This document shows, one piece after another, positions 45,380-53,717 of a stretch of 64,000 bases of DNA. The stretch comes from an uncultured Bacteroidales bacterium (GTDB lineage: Bacteria; Bacteroidota; Bacteroidia; Bacteroidales; CAIXZF01). The stretch's first letter is position 1, and the number at the start of each line of letters is the position of its first letter. The translations under genes and the position numbers were made by a program. The notes under the pieces are model-generated. The model did no database searches. It was not told where the DNA came from and worked only from the letters and a program-made list of their open reading frames with translations. Where the stretch lies: the NCBI GenBank assembly GCA_903923925.1, contig CAIXZF010000035.1, positions 496,001 through 560,000 on the forward strand, written 5' to 3'.

Positions 45380-46603
45380 ATGAACGACACTCAAATTCTC
45401 GAACTTACTCCCTCTGTCAATTGGATCGGAGTTCTCGATCCTGACCTGGTAACTTTTGACGTTGTAATGGCAACACAATACGGAACTACCTACAACTCCT
45501 ATTTCATCGATGCCGAAAAGAAGACTGTGATTGACACATGCAAGGAGCAATTCTGGCCTGTTTATGAGGCTAAGCTTAGAAAACTCTGTAATCCGGCAGA
45601 AATTCAATATATCATTATTAACCACACTGAACCGGACCATTCGGGTTCTTTGGCAAATCTGCTGAAAATTGCACCTGATGCAACTGTTGTTGGCACAGGA
45701 AATGCAATCCGCTACCTTAATGATCTGCTTGGGTTTGAGTTTGCTCATCTAATTGTTAAAGATGGCACGCAGCTCGGATTAGGGAATAAAACTCTTCAGT
45801 TTATTGGTGCGCCTAATCTTCATTGGCCTGACACAATGTATACTTACCTTCAGGAGGATAGATTGCTGTTTACCTGCGATTCTTTTGGTTGTCATTATAG
45901 TCACAAGGGTGTTTTTGATGATCAGGTTGGTGGTTTTGATGATGCATTCAAATACTATTATGATGTCATTCTCAAACCATACAGTAAATTTATGCTGAAG
46001 GCTATTGAGAAGATCAGACATCTGGATATTCTTATGATTTGTCCCGGACATGGACCGATTTTGAGAACTTACTGGAAGAAGTATTTTGATATTACTGAAC
46101 AGTATGCCACAGCTGCCATGCAATTGCCCAATAAAAATAAAGTCTTAATCGCTTATGTTTCTGCTTATCAGAATACAGGTAAACTGGCCGAGTTGATTGC
46201 TGAAGGAATCCGTCAGGCTGATCCTGCTTTGGAGCCTGAGCTATTCAACCTCGAAGGAGTAAGCCTTGAGGAAGTAGAACAAAAACTGATTGAAGCAAAT
46301 GCTTATATTATTGGTTCTCCGATAATTAATCAGAATATTTTACTTCATATTTACCAGCTTTTTGCTATGGTTAATCCAATCCGCGACAGAAATAAACTTG
46401 CAGGAGCATTCGGATCGTATGGATGGAGTGGTGATGTAATGAAGATAATTGAGCAGAACATACAAAGTTTGAAACTTAGATTTTTTGGAGAAAGTGTGTT
46501 CATCAAATTCTCTCCACATGAGGACGGATACAGGCAATGTATAAATTATGGCCGCGCTTTTGGCCTTAAAATGCTTGAAGCAACAGGATGCGAAGCCGAA
46601 TAA
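45380..46603 (+). CDS. A-type flavodiiron protein (FprA/NorV-like)
   Basis: The protein has 407 residues from the ATG at 45380; a TTG start at 45332 would run into parC. The N-terminal metallo-beta-lactamase-type domain holds the diiron ligands His 82, Glu 84, Asp 86, His 87 (HTEPDH), His 148, Asp 167 and His 224 (CPGHG). The C-terminal flavodoxin domain (VLIAYVSAYQNTGK, from ~250) binds FMN. Such enzymes reduce O2 to water or NO to N2O and protect anaerobes; which gas is preferred here is not decidable. It overlaps the downstream lipoprotein by 16 bases and follows parC closely. Confidence 0.93.
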   Translation: MNDTQILELTPSVNWIGVLDPDLVTFDVVMATQYGTTYNSYFIDAEKKTVIDTCKEQFWPVYEAKLRKLCNPAEIQYIIINHTEPDHSGSLANLLKIAPDATVVGTGNAIRYLNDLLGFEFAHLIVKDGTQLGLGNKTLQFIGAPNLHWPDTMYTYLQEDRLLFTCDSFGCHYSHKGVFDDQVGGFDDAFKYYYDVILKPYSKFMLKAIEKIRHLDILMICPGHGPILRTYWKKYFDITEQYATAAMQLPNKNKVLIAYVSAYQNTGKLAELIAEGIRQADPALEPELFNLEGVSLEEVEQKLIEANAYIIGSPIINQNILLHIYQLFAMVNPIRDRNKLAGAFGSYGWSGDVMKIIEQNIQSLKLRFFGESVFIKFSPHEDGYRQCINYGRAFGLKMLEATGCEAE

Positions 46604-47409
46604 TACCGTTTCTGATTCTGCTACTTTTAGCTTCCTGCAATCTTGAGAAGCGAATGGCGAAGGATTATTTGTCTCAAAAGCAAAACAGATCGGTTCTGCT
46701 CATGCATGCCGACTATGTATTCAAAACAAACAGGAAAACGGATTCGATTCCAGGTTTTAAAAAACTAAACCAATCAAAAAAAGATTCTGCTTTATTTGAA
46801 AGCAGTAAATTCGCTAAGTATCTGAAGGATTCAGTTGTGTTAGCTAATTATATGCAAGCACTTGATAATGAGCTTAATAATCTTGGATTTCGGGTATTCA
46901 GAGAAAATAGTATCGATAGTTTTTTGTTATTAAAAACTCCGGCATTTATCCTGAACCTGGCTCAGGCTGAGATTGAGGAATATGCGATTCCGTATGTAGA
47001 TTCAAAGGTTTATGACGATACCTTGAAATATACCCGGAAATTCGGGTTAAATGCTGTTAATCTGAATTGCTGGTTTGAACTCACAAAGTTAAATTCAGAC
47101 ACTGCAGCAGTTGTTTTATATAGTACACATTCAGCTTCAGACCAGGTAAATGGCAGGTTTAAACGAAATCCATTGTTTCTGGAGGTAAGTTACCGGTATA
47201 CCACACATTTTATTTCGATTGATGAAGTAAACGGACTAATCAGCTATTCAGGCAACAGGGATGCAGCGTATTTAAATGACTATCTTCTGAATGAAGAGTT
47301 GAAGCACGAATTTCCTGCAGATTATCAGCCCACAACTTATTGGCATTACAACCGGATTGAAAATAATCTCCTTCCTGCCGGCGAATGGCGGTTTGTAAGA
47401 CAGAATTAG
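46588..47409 (+). CDS. Lipoprotein of unknown function
   Basis: The protein has 273 residues. The lipobox LLLASC at residues 12-17 marks it as a lipoprotein, with the mature Cys followed by NLEKR, so it is probably moved to the outer membrane. No domain was recognised; the body is mixed alpha/beta with a conserved-looking NCWFELTKL stretch. The start overlaps the flavodiiron gene by 16 bases, so both are translated together, which may hint at a shared role but does not prove it. The end of the gene abuts an antisense TPR remnant. Confidence 0.72.
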   Translation: MRSRIIPFLILLLLASCNLEKRMAKDYLSQKQNRSVLLMHADYVFKTNRKTDSIPGFKKLNQSKKDSALFESSKFAKYLKDSVVLANYMQALDNELNNLGFRVFRENSIDSFLLLKTPAFILNLAQAEIEEYAIPYVDSKVYDDTLKYTRKFGLNAVNLNCWFELTKLNSDTAAVVLYSTHSASDQVNGRFKRNPLFLEVSYRYTTHFISIDEVNGLISYSGNRDAAYLNDYLLNEELKHEFPADYQPTTYWHYNRIENNLLPAGEWRFVRQN

Positions 47410-47921
47410 AATGTTGACTTTGCAATGTAGATAGAAATTGTTTATACTCTTTTTCAGAGAGGAAACCGGAGTTCTTTTTTATTTGTTCAGAAAAAATCTG
47501 AAATGATTCAATCATTTTGGATTCAGCCTCGCTGAAATTTCCGGTTAACTTCCTTAGCGTTAAAAGTGCATGCAGTTGTTTTACGTAAGCAATGTTTTTT
47601 TTACCTATTGTAGTTTCGGTTATTCTTAGTGCTTCTGCCTCAAGGGACATAGCCTGGTCAATACGATTCATTTGAAAATTGAGCATTGCCAGATCATTTA
47701 ATGTAGTGGCATAGTCTGGGTGCTTTATACCTACTGCCTTTTTGTAAATTTCAAGCGTTTGGAGTAACAGTCTTTCAGCCAATTCGTATTGGACCAGTTT
47801 CCTGATAGAAGGCGGAGAGGTTGTTAAGTTTTTTTGCAAAATTTACTTGATCCTTGCCAATGGCTTTTTTATCGATTTCCATGGCCTTAATAAGAAAAGG
47901 TTCAGCTTCTAAAGAAGCTAC
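47400..47921 (-). pseudogene. Frameshifted TPR-protein remnant
   Basis: Read leftward from 47921, one frame gives a TPR helix pair (AEPFLIKAMEIDKKAIG, then KLNNLSAFYQETG) up to about 47800 and then hits a TGA at 47775. The continuation QYELAERLLLQTLEIYKKAVG lies in another frame and carries on through further TPRs to about residue SVLQ near 47400. The join is a single frameshift near 47800. The 5' side has no start: an in-frame stop precedes 47921. The 3' side runs into the antisense end of the lipoprotein gene. It resembles the kinesin-light-chain-type TPR part of TPR-CHAT proteins and looks dead. Confidence 0.75.
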
Positions 47922-48324
47922 TCACGAATACCTGGAAATTCTGAGCGTTCGCATTGTTAAAAAAGCGAATCATTAGCAAGATAGCAATTGTAATTAACCG
48001 TGTTTTAAAGCAGGTTCCGATAAATTTTAATGTCTCATAACCGCCATAACTTTATATGAAGAGTATCAAATTTACAACTTTATTCTTATTAGTAAACTCC
48101 CTGATTAAAAGCCCACTGCTTTTCCACTCGTATAAAATCATATTTAATCCTGAAGGAATTTTTTAACTGCAGACAAAATTACGTTCATCAGGAAATTATA
48201 TACGTTTATTAGTAAATTTACATCGTTTATACATTTGTATTTTATTTTTGGATTGAACGCTTTAACTTTTGGGCTCATTAATAAATATTTTTTTTAGTGC
48301 TATCTGAATTTAAGCAAGCTAAGA
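47922..48324. other. Intergenic stretch
   Basis: About 400 AT-rich bases between the TPR remnant and the sensor-kinase gene. I see no gene or RNA. A near-match to a -7 box (AACTTTTGG, 48264-48272) lies about 50 bases before the kinase ATG. Confidence 0.4.
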
Positions 48325-51300
48325 ATGCTAAACAACTACTATTCATTAAAGTACAGGCAATTTAAATTAATTGGATTTGTACCTGCTAAGTATTCATGCT
48401 TCCATCACCTGGCAAAACATTGTTTTTTAGGAAGGATTGCGTTTTTTTTCCTCATTTTCCTGATTCCGTTCCAAATATTTTGCCAGAATAAGCAGTATTA
48501 CACCAAAACCTACACAACTGATCAGGGCCTTGCAAACAACCACGTTACCAACATTATTCAGGATAAAACGGGCGCACTCTGGATAGCCACTTTTGATGGT
48601 CTCAGCAGGTATGACGGGTACGAATTTAAAAACTACTACAGCTATCCTAAAGATACAAATTCACTGGGGGTGGCGCAACTTGATGCTATGGCAGTTGATT
48701 ATACTAATAATTTATGGGTTCTAGCCCGAGGCAAAATTTTGTATAAATTCAACAGAAAGGATGAAACATTTTCAAAATTCAATAATAAATTGAGTAGAAC
48801 TGCTGAATTGTTATCTCAGTTCTGTCTTCCAATCGACAATTCTGGTAATTTGTGCTTGTTGTCTTCAGAAGGATTATTAAAGTTTAACCCTGTGACGTAT
48901 CAAACTGAGCAAATCCCTTTTGAAGATCCTAACCTAATCCCTGAAATGGATAGAGGATATATGTCAATTGATGATAAAGGGGGGATCTGGATAATAAATC
49001 GCGATCTGGTTTTTCATTTTATCTTTCATAAAATCAGCAATGATTTGACAAAATTGAAGCTTAAAGAAAAATTTACCTGGTTTGCCGGTAAGAATAAAAT
49101 CATTTTACAGTCTAATTTTAGTTTCAATTATTCGATCATTCATTCGAGGACTAACAACCGTTGGTTGACTTCCAATTACGGCCTTTTACTTCTTGATAGC
49201 GTGAGCGGTAGATTTTTGAAATACAGTAAGAAGATACCTGAAAATGAGTTCTCTGACAATCAAATTGTCAAATGGTCAGATTTTGAAGACGGTCTTCACA
49301 TTTACTACCCGAAGAGCAAACAGCTTGTTCGTATAAACAGTCAATCAGGCTATGTAATCGAATCATTTTTAATTGATGACCAGGGGAATATCTGGACTGG
49401 GTCTCTTTCAGCAGGTTCAGAAGAAGGTCTGGGGCTGCAAAAGAGCATCCTGATGGACAAGGCTTTTCACAATGTTATTCTAAAGAACAAGTCAAACGAA
49501 AATAAAAACAGTGCTGTTTTTGCGATAAGCAAGGACAGAACAGGGAACATCTGGATAGGAACCAGGGACAATAATTACTTGATCGAGGTGTCCCCGGATG
49601 GAATATTAAAGAAAGGTTTTAGTATTCCGATCAAAGATCATTCTGCCGGTATTTCGCCAAGGGCTATTTTATTTGACAGCCTGGATAATGTTTGGGTTGG
49701 ATATCTCAGCGATTTATTGGTACGATATAGTCTGACCAGGCACAGTACTACTTATTACAATCGAACTGCATTCTTTAGGAAGGAACTGCCCTTTATAAAA
49801 AGTTTCAGAAAGTTGCAAAACAGCTCAAATGGCGATCTGTGGGCTGGTGGAACGAACGGCTTTTGTAAATTTAATCCTATTCATGAAAAAGTTTCTTTTT
49901 CCGACCGCCTGCCTGATTTAGGGGGAGCAGTTTCTTTTTACATTAATGAGAAAAAATCCGAATGCTGGCTTGGCATGCACGGAAATGTTAAATATTATAA
50001 AGACCTGAAATTTGTAAAGTTTATTGAAATAAATGATAACCGTTCTGACATTTCTTCCTTTCTTGAATATGATGACAGCACGCTGTGGATGCCACTTTTT
50101 GGAGGTGGTATCTGTAAGTTAAATACCCATACATTCAGTGTTGATCAGTTTACTACTGCTGATGGTCTCTCCAATAACTCCGCCTACAACATCTTTAAAG
50201 ATTCAAGGGCGAACCTATGGATATCAACCAACAAAGGGATCTCAAGGTTTAATCCAGTTACCAAACAATTCTGGAATTTCGGGGTTTCCGATGGTTTGTT
50301 AATAGAAGAATTCAACGGGAATGCAGCATTCCAGGCTAAAGATGGAGAGATCATCTTTGGTGGCATGGGTGGAATTGTTCACTTCTATCCTGATAGTATT
50401 GATTTTCATGCAGATACTGTCGTTCATGACCTTGTCATTTACGATTTCATGGTGTCGGGTCTCCCACAAGCTTTCGACAGTGCTGTTTCAGAAAAAACAG
50501 AATTTATTCTCCAAAAAGGTCAGGATAATTTCTCCTTCAACTTTGCCTGCATCGATCTTAAGAATGCGGATAAGATTAAATACAGGTATTGTCTTTCAGG
50601 AGTAAAAAACGAATGGATTTATACTGATAGCAAGCACAGGTACTTAAGTTATGCTAATCTGGATCCTGGCACCTACTTCTTTATAATTGAGTCCTCGGAT
50701 ATGAGAGGGGAGTGGCGGAACAGAAAAATAATATCTGTAACCATCCCACCTTCATTCTTTCAGATGCTGCTTGTCAGGATCTTTGGTTTGCTTATTTTAG
50801 CTTCAATAATTTTGCTTGTTATTGTTACGACTTTCAGTAATCTAAAGGAAAAAGTTAAAAAAAGGAATGAAGCGCTCAGGAATGAAGTGAACTACCGTGG
50901 ACAAATGAACCCTCATTTTATCTCCAATGTAATGACATCGATCAGCGGATTTCTGAGTAGAAAAGATGAAGCAGGCGCGAATAAATTTCTTTCAACTTCC
51001 CACGATCTGATCAGAAAATTCCTTTACAATTCTGAAAATGATTATGTTCTGTTTCGTGATGAGCTGGATATTCTTGAATTGTATGTTGAACTTGAAAATC
51101 AATGCCGTGAACAGAGAATAGAATTCGAAACAAGTGTTGATGAAGCAATTGATCCGGATGTCCTGAGGCTTGTTCCTTCTCTGATTCAGCCACTTTTAGA
51201 AAATTCAATTGTACATGGATTTAAATCCTTGAATGGGAAAGTCCCAAGTTTGAGGATTAAGTTCAAGTATGAAAATGAGCACATGATCACCTGCATTGTT

Positions 51301-51501
51301 GAGGACAATGGCAATGGAAGGTCTTTTGAAGCTAAAACTGAATCATCCAAACCACGCAAAAACAGGTCTGTAGCTATTGAGAATATAAGGAACAGGCTGT
51401 ATATACATAGTTTTCTGACAAAACGGTCGTACAACCTGAAATATCTTCCCGGTGAAACAGGTGGGACCATTGCAATGATCAATATTCCGGCAAAATATTA
51501 A
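48325..51501 (+). CDS. LytS-type sensor histidine kinase with periplasmic propeller
   Basis: The protein has 1058 residues. A long n-region precedes a signal segment ending IFCQ (~54). Residues ~60-680 carry seven-bladed propeller repeats of the two-component-regulator type (TTDQGLANNHVTNI; KTGALWIATFDGLSRYDG; LWISTNKGISRF). A Y_Y_Y domain follows, then one membrane helix (LLILASIILLVIVTTF, ~835), and a LytS-type kinase core: MNPHFISN with His 864 and the N-box QPLLENSIVHG near 955-965. It probably senses an extracellular ligand and phosphorylates the LytTR regulator 18 bases downstream. HPHFIxN differs from the usual NPHFLFN only in side chains, so activity is expected. Confidence 0.87.
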   Translation: MLNNYYSLKYRQFKLIGFVPAKYSCFHHLAKHCFLGRIAFFFLIFLIPFQIFCQNKQYYTKTYTTDQGLANNHVTNIIQDKTGALWIATFDGLSRYDGYEFKNYYSYPKDTNSLGVAQLDAMAVDYTNNLWVLARGKILYKFNRKDETFSKFNNKLSRTAELLSQFCLPIDNSGNLCLLSSEGLLKFNPVTYQTEQIPFEDPNLIPEMDRGYMSIDDKGGIWIINRDLVFHFIFHKISNDLTKLKLKEKFTWFAGKNKIILQSNFSFNYSIIHSRTNNRWLTSNYGLLLLDSVSGRFLKYSKKIPENEFSDNQIVKWSDFEDGLHIYYPKSKQLVRINSQSGYVIESFLIDDQGNIWTGSLSAGSEEGLGLQKSILMDKAFHNVILKNKSNENKNSAVFAISKDRTGNIWIGTRDNNYLIEVSPDGILKKGFSIPIKDHSAGISPRAILFDSLDNVWVGYLSDLLVRYSLTRHSTTYYNRTAFFRKELPFIKSFRKLQNSSNGDLWAGGTNGFCKFNPIHEKVSFSDRLPDLGGAVSFYINEKKSECWLGMHGNVKYYKDLKFVKFIEINDNRSDISSFLEYDDSTLWMPLFGGGICKLNTHTFSVDQFTTADGLSNNSAYNIFKDSRANLWISTNKGISRFNPVTKQFWNFGVSDGLLIEEFNGNAAFQAKDGEIIFGGMGGIVHFYPDSIDFHADTVVHDLVIYDFMVSGLPQAFDSAVSEKTEFILQKGQDNFSFNFACIDLKNADKIKYRYCLSGVKNEWIYTDSKHRYLSYANLDPGTYFFIIESSDMRGEWRNRKIISVTIPPSFFQMLLVRIFGLLILASIILLVIVTTFSNLKEKVKKRNEALRNEVNYRGQMNPHFISNVMTSISGFLSRKDEAGANKFLSTSHDLIRKFLYNSENDYVLFRDELDILELYVELENQCREQRIEFETSVDEAIDPDVLRLVPSLIQPLLENSIVHGFKSLNGKVPSLRIKFKYENEHMITCIVEDNGNGRSFEAKTESSKPRKNRSVAIENIRNRLYIHSFLTKRSYNLKYLPGETGGTIAMINIPAKY

Positions 51502-51519
51502 CTCAAAATCTGGTAATAC

Positions 51520-52293
51520 ATGAATGTGATACTTGTTGATGATATGAAGGTTCATTTGGATGACCTGCAATTTAAAATCGAAAAATACTGTCCTGAATTA
51601 AATATTGTTGCCACAGCCGATTCCGTTACTTCTGCGTTGAGAATGATACATGCTCACCCGCCGCAAATACTTTTCCTTGATGTGGAACTGGGAGATGAAA
51701 CAGGTTTCGATCTCCTGAGCAACCTTAACAAAATTGATTTTAAGGTCATTTTTGTTTCTGGCCTGGAAAAATATGCACACAGGGCATTTAAATACCTGGC
51801 CATAGATTACTTGTTAAAGCCAGTTAGGGAAATCGATCTGATCAATGCAGTTATTAGAGCAAAAGAAGAGTTGACAAGAGGAATAGATTCTGCGAATATT
51901 GATAAGCTGAATACTATAGAAGACCTCGGCAAACCCTTTGATTTCTTTTGTATCAATGAAAAAAAAGGATTTACAGTTGTTTACTTTTCAAACCTGATTA
52001 AATGTGAGGCAGATGGTAATTGCACCCATTTCTATCAGCTTGATGATGAAAAAAAGGCTGTAATTAAGGTTACAAGTTCTCTCAACTTGCGCAACTACGA
52101 GGAACAACTTTTTGATCATGATTTTATTCGCGTACATCGGTCTCATATCATCAATTCGAAGCAGATAAACAGCTATAACAGCCATGAACAGGAGATCCTG
52201 CTAATCAAGGGACTTTCAGCACCACTGGGAGAATCATATAAAAACACTTTCCTGAATTTTATTAAAAAAAGAGGCAGAAATAACGGTTCATGA
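51520..52293 (+). CDS. LytTR-family response regulator
   Basis: The protein has 257 residues. The receiver domain has Asp 7, Asp 8, phospho-acceptor Asp 54, Ser 80 and Lys 100. Residues ~140-250 form a LytTR DNA-binding domain ending in the typical FIRVHRSHIIN and IKGLSAPLGESYK stretches. It is the partner of the upstream LytS-type kinase, with an 18-base gap that fits one operon. It probably activates genes by binding direct repeats upstream of them. The regulon cannot be read from this window. Confidence 0.92.
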   Translation: MNVILVDDMKVHLDDLQFKIEKYCPELNIVATADSVTSALRMIHAHPPQILFLDVELGDETGFDLLSNLNKIDFKVIFVSGLEKYAHRAFKYLAIDYLLKPVREIDLINAVIRAKEELTRGIDSANIDKLNTIEDLGKPFDFFCINEKKGFTVVYFSNLIKCEADGNCTHFYQLDDEKKAVIKVTSSLNLRNYEEQLFDHDFIRVHRSHIINSKQINSYNSHEQEILLIKGLSAPLGESYKNTFLNFIKKRGRNNGS

Positions 52294-52373
52294 TTTTTAG
52301 AATTTCAAAAAGATTCCAATCACAATCCAACCGGTTTCATAAATGAACTGAAGCTGGATAAAAATTTATTTCT

Positions 52374-52526
52374 ATGAAAACAATTACTCTGATTATCACA
52401 TTGATGGCTGTTTCCATGCTATCCTTTTCACAGATTATTGAGTTGAAATTCACAGCACTTAACAATGGAGTACATGTGAATATCGACAGCGTTAGAGTTA
52501 CTAACCTCACACATTGTTGGAGGTAA
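52374..52526 (+). pseudogene. Remnant: signal peptide and start of a FISUMP protein
   Basis: The 50-residue frame begins with a signal peptide (MKTITLIITLMAVSMLSFSQ) and IIELKFTALNNGVHVNID, and stops at VTNLTHCWR. In related secreted FISUMP proteins that line continues into a beta-rich mature region. Here it ends in a premature TAA, and about 60 bases later the end of a FISUMP domain appears in another frame (NKENGFSVRCMKD). The sequence between looks deleted, so the piece is probably a gene relic. Confidence 0.55.
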
Positions 52527-52626
52527 CAGTCTGCCGGTACACATTTTTTTACGTACAAGTCTTCCACAAAAGGGGTAAATACTTAACTATGGGGGCAACA
52601 AGGAAAATGGTTTTTCGGTACGTTGT

Positions 52627-53565
52627 ATGAAGGATACCTGCACATTGTCACCTACTACATCTGATGCAGGTCCAGACCAAACGATTAACAGCAATACTAC
52701 TACTTTGAACGCTAATACACCTATCGCTGGCACAGGCAGCTGGAGTATTATAATAGGAATTGACGGAATTGTATCACAACCCAATAATGCGAATTCAAGC
52801 TTTTCCGGAATTCCAGGAGGAACTTATTTTTTGACCTGGACAATCAGCACAGGTTGTGCAATTTCTGTTGACACATTGGTAATCTCCCTTAGTAATCAAA
52901 ATCCAGGAATTCCTTGCCCGGGAATTCCTTCATTTACCTATGGTGGCCAGACTTACAATACCGTTCAGATTGGGAACCAATGCCAGATGCGGGAGAATTT
53001 GAACATTGGAACCATGGTAACAAGTATTGGTACAAGTACCGCTCATTCAGATTGCAGCAACAATGGCATTATTGAAAAGTATTGTTACAACAACGACACG
53101 GCAATTTGTTCAATTTATGGCGGTTTGTATGACTGGGACGAAATGATGGGATATACAAGCACGGTTGGAGGGCAAGGTATATGCCCAACGGGCTGGCACC
53201 TCCCAACAGACGCAGAATGGTGTACTCTAACCATTTATCTCGATGCAACGGTGAACTGTACAAACTTTGGTTGGTCTGGTACGAACGTAGCTGGTAAACT
53301 GAAAGAAACAGGTTTCTCGCATTGGTCTTCACCTAATACGGGTGCTTCCAACGAAAGTGGATTTGCGGCCTTAGGAGCCGGCTACCGCTACTCATCTGGA
53401 GGTTCATTCCAGCAGATTACTTGGTTAGCATCTTTTTGGTCTTCTTCGGAGGCCACATCGATAAAGGGGATCACCCGGTGGTTGGATTTCAACTATTCGG
53501 ATATCGAAAGGTACAGCATGAACAAGAAGAGTGGTTGTTCAGTGCGTTGTGTAAAGGATGATTGA
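52627..53565 (+). CDS. FISUMP-domain protein, 5' truncated
   Basis: The frame has 312 residues from the ATG at 52627, but it is open upstream back to the preceding stop and reads NKENGFSVRC, so the ATG is not a natural start. That prefix is the end of a first FISUMP domain. An Ig/PKD-like segment follows (TSDAGPDQTINSNTTT), then a complete FISUMP domain (about residues 95-312: YGGQTYNTVQIGNQCQMREN, WHLPTDAEW, FWSSSE, CSVRCVKDD). There is no signal peptide left, so export is doubtful. FISUMP proteins are surface or secreted proteins of unknown role. It is best seen as a tandem-FISUMP gene that lost its first domain. Confidence 0.65.
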   Translation: MKDTCTLSPTTSDAGPDQTINSNTTTLNANTPIAGTGSWSIIIGIDGIVSQPNNANSSFSGIPGGTYFLTWTISTGCAISVDTLVISLSNQNPGIPCPGIPSFTYGGQTYNTVQIGNQCQMRENLNIGTMVTSIGTSTAHSDCSNNGIIEKYCYNNDTAICSIYGGLYDWDEMMGYTSTVGGQGICPTGWHLPTDAEWCTLTIYLDATVNCTNFGWSGTNVAGKLKETGFSHWSSPNTGASNESGFAALGAGYRYSSGGSFQQITWLASFWSSSEATSIKGITRWLDFNYSDIERYSMNKKSGCSVRCVKDD

Positions 53566-53672
53566 CAATTAATTCGAAACTATGATTAACCAACTAAATT
53601 GAGAATAGCATGGCTATTTCTCAGAGTGCATTAATTATTGCTGAGAACATACCTATAACTCCGATTTTCATT

Positions 53673-53680
53673 TACTTTTG
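53673..53680 (+). promoter_or_regulatory. -7 promoter element of the BNR-repeat gene
   Basis: TACTTTTG matches TAnnTTTG and lies 37 bases before the ATG at 53718. It is also the nearest plausible start of transcription after the FISUMP frame. Confidence 0.5.
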
Positions 53681-53717
53681 AATAGACATCTGCAAAGATT
53701 TCTTCAACTAAAATAAA

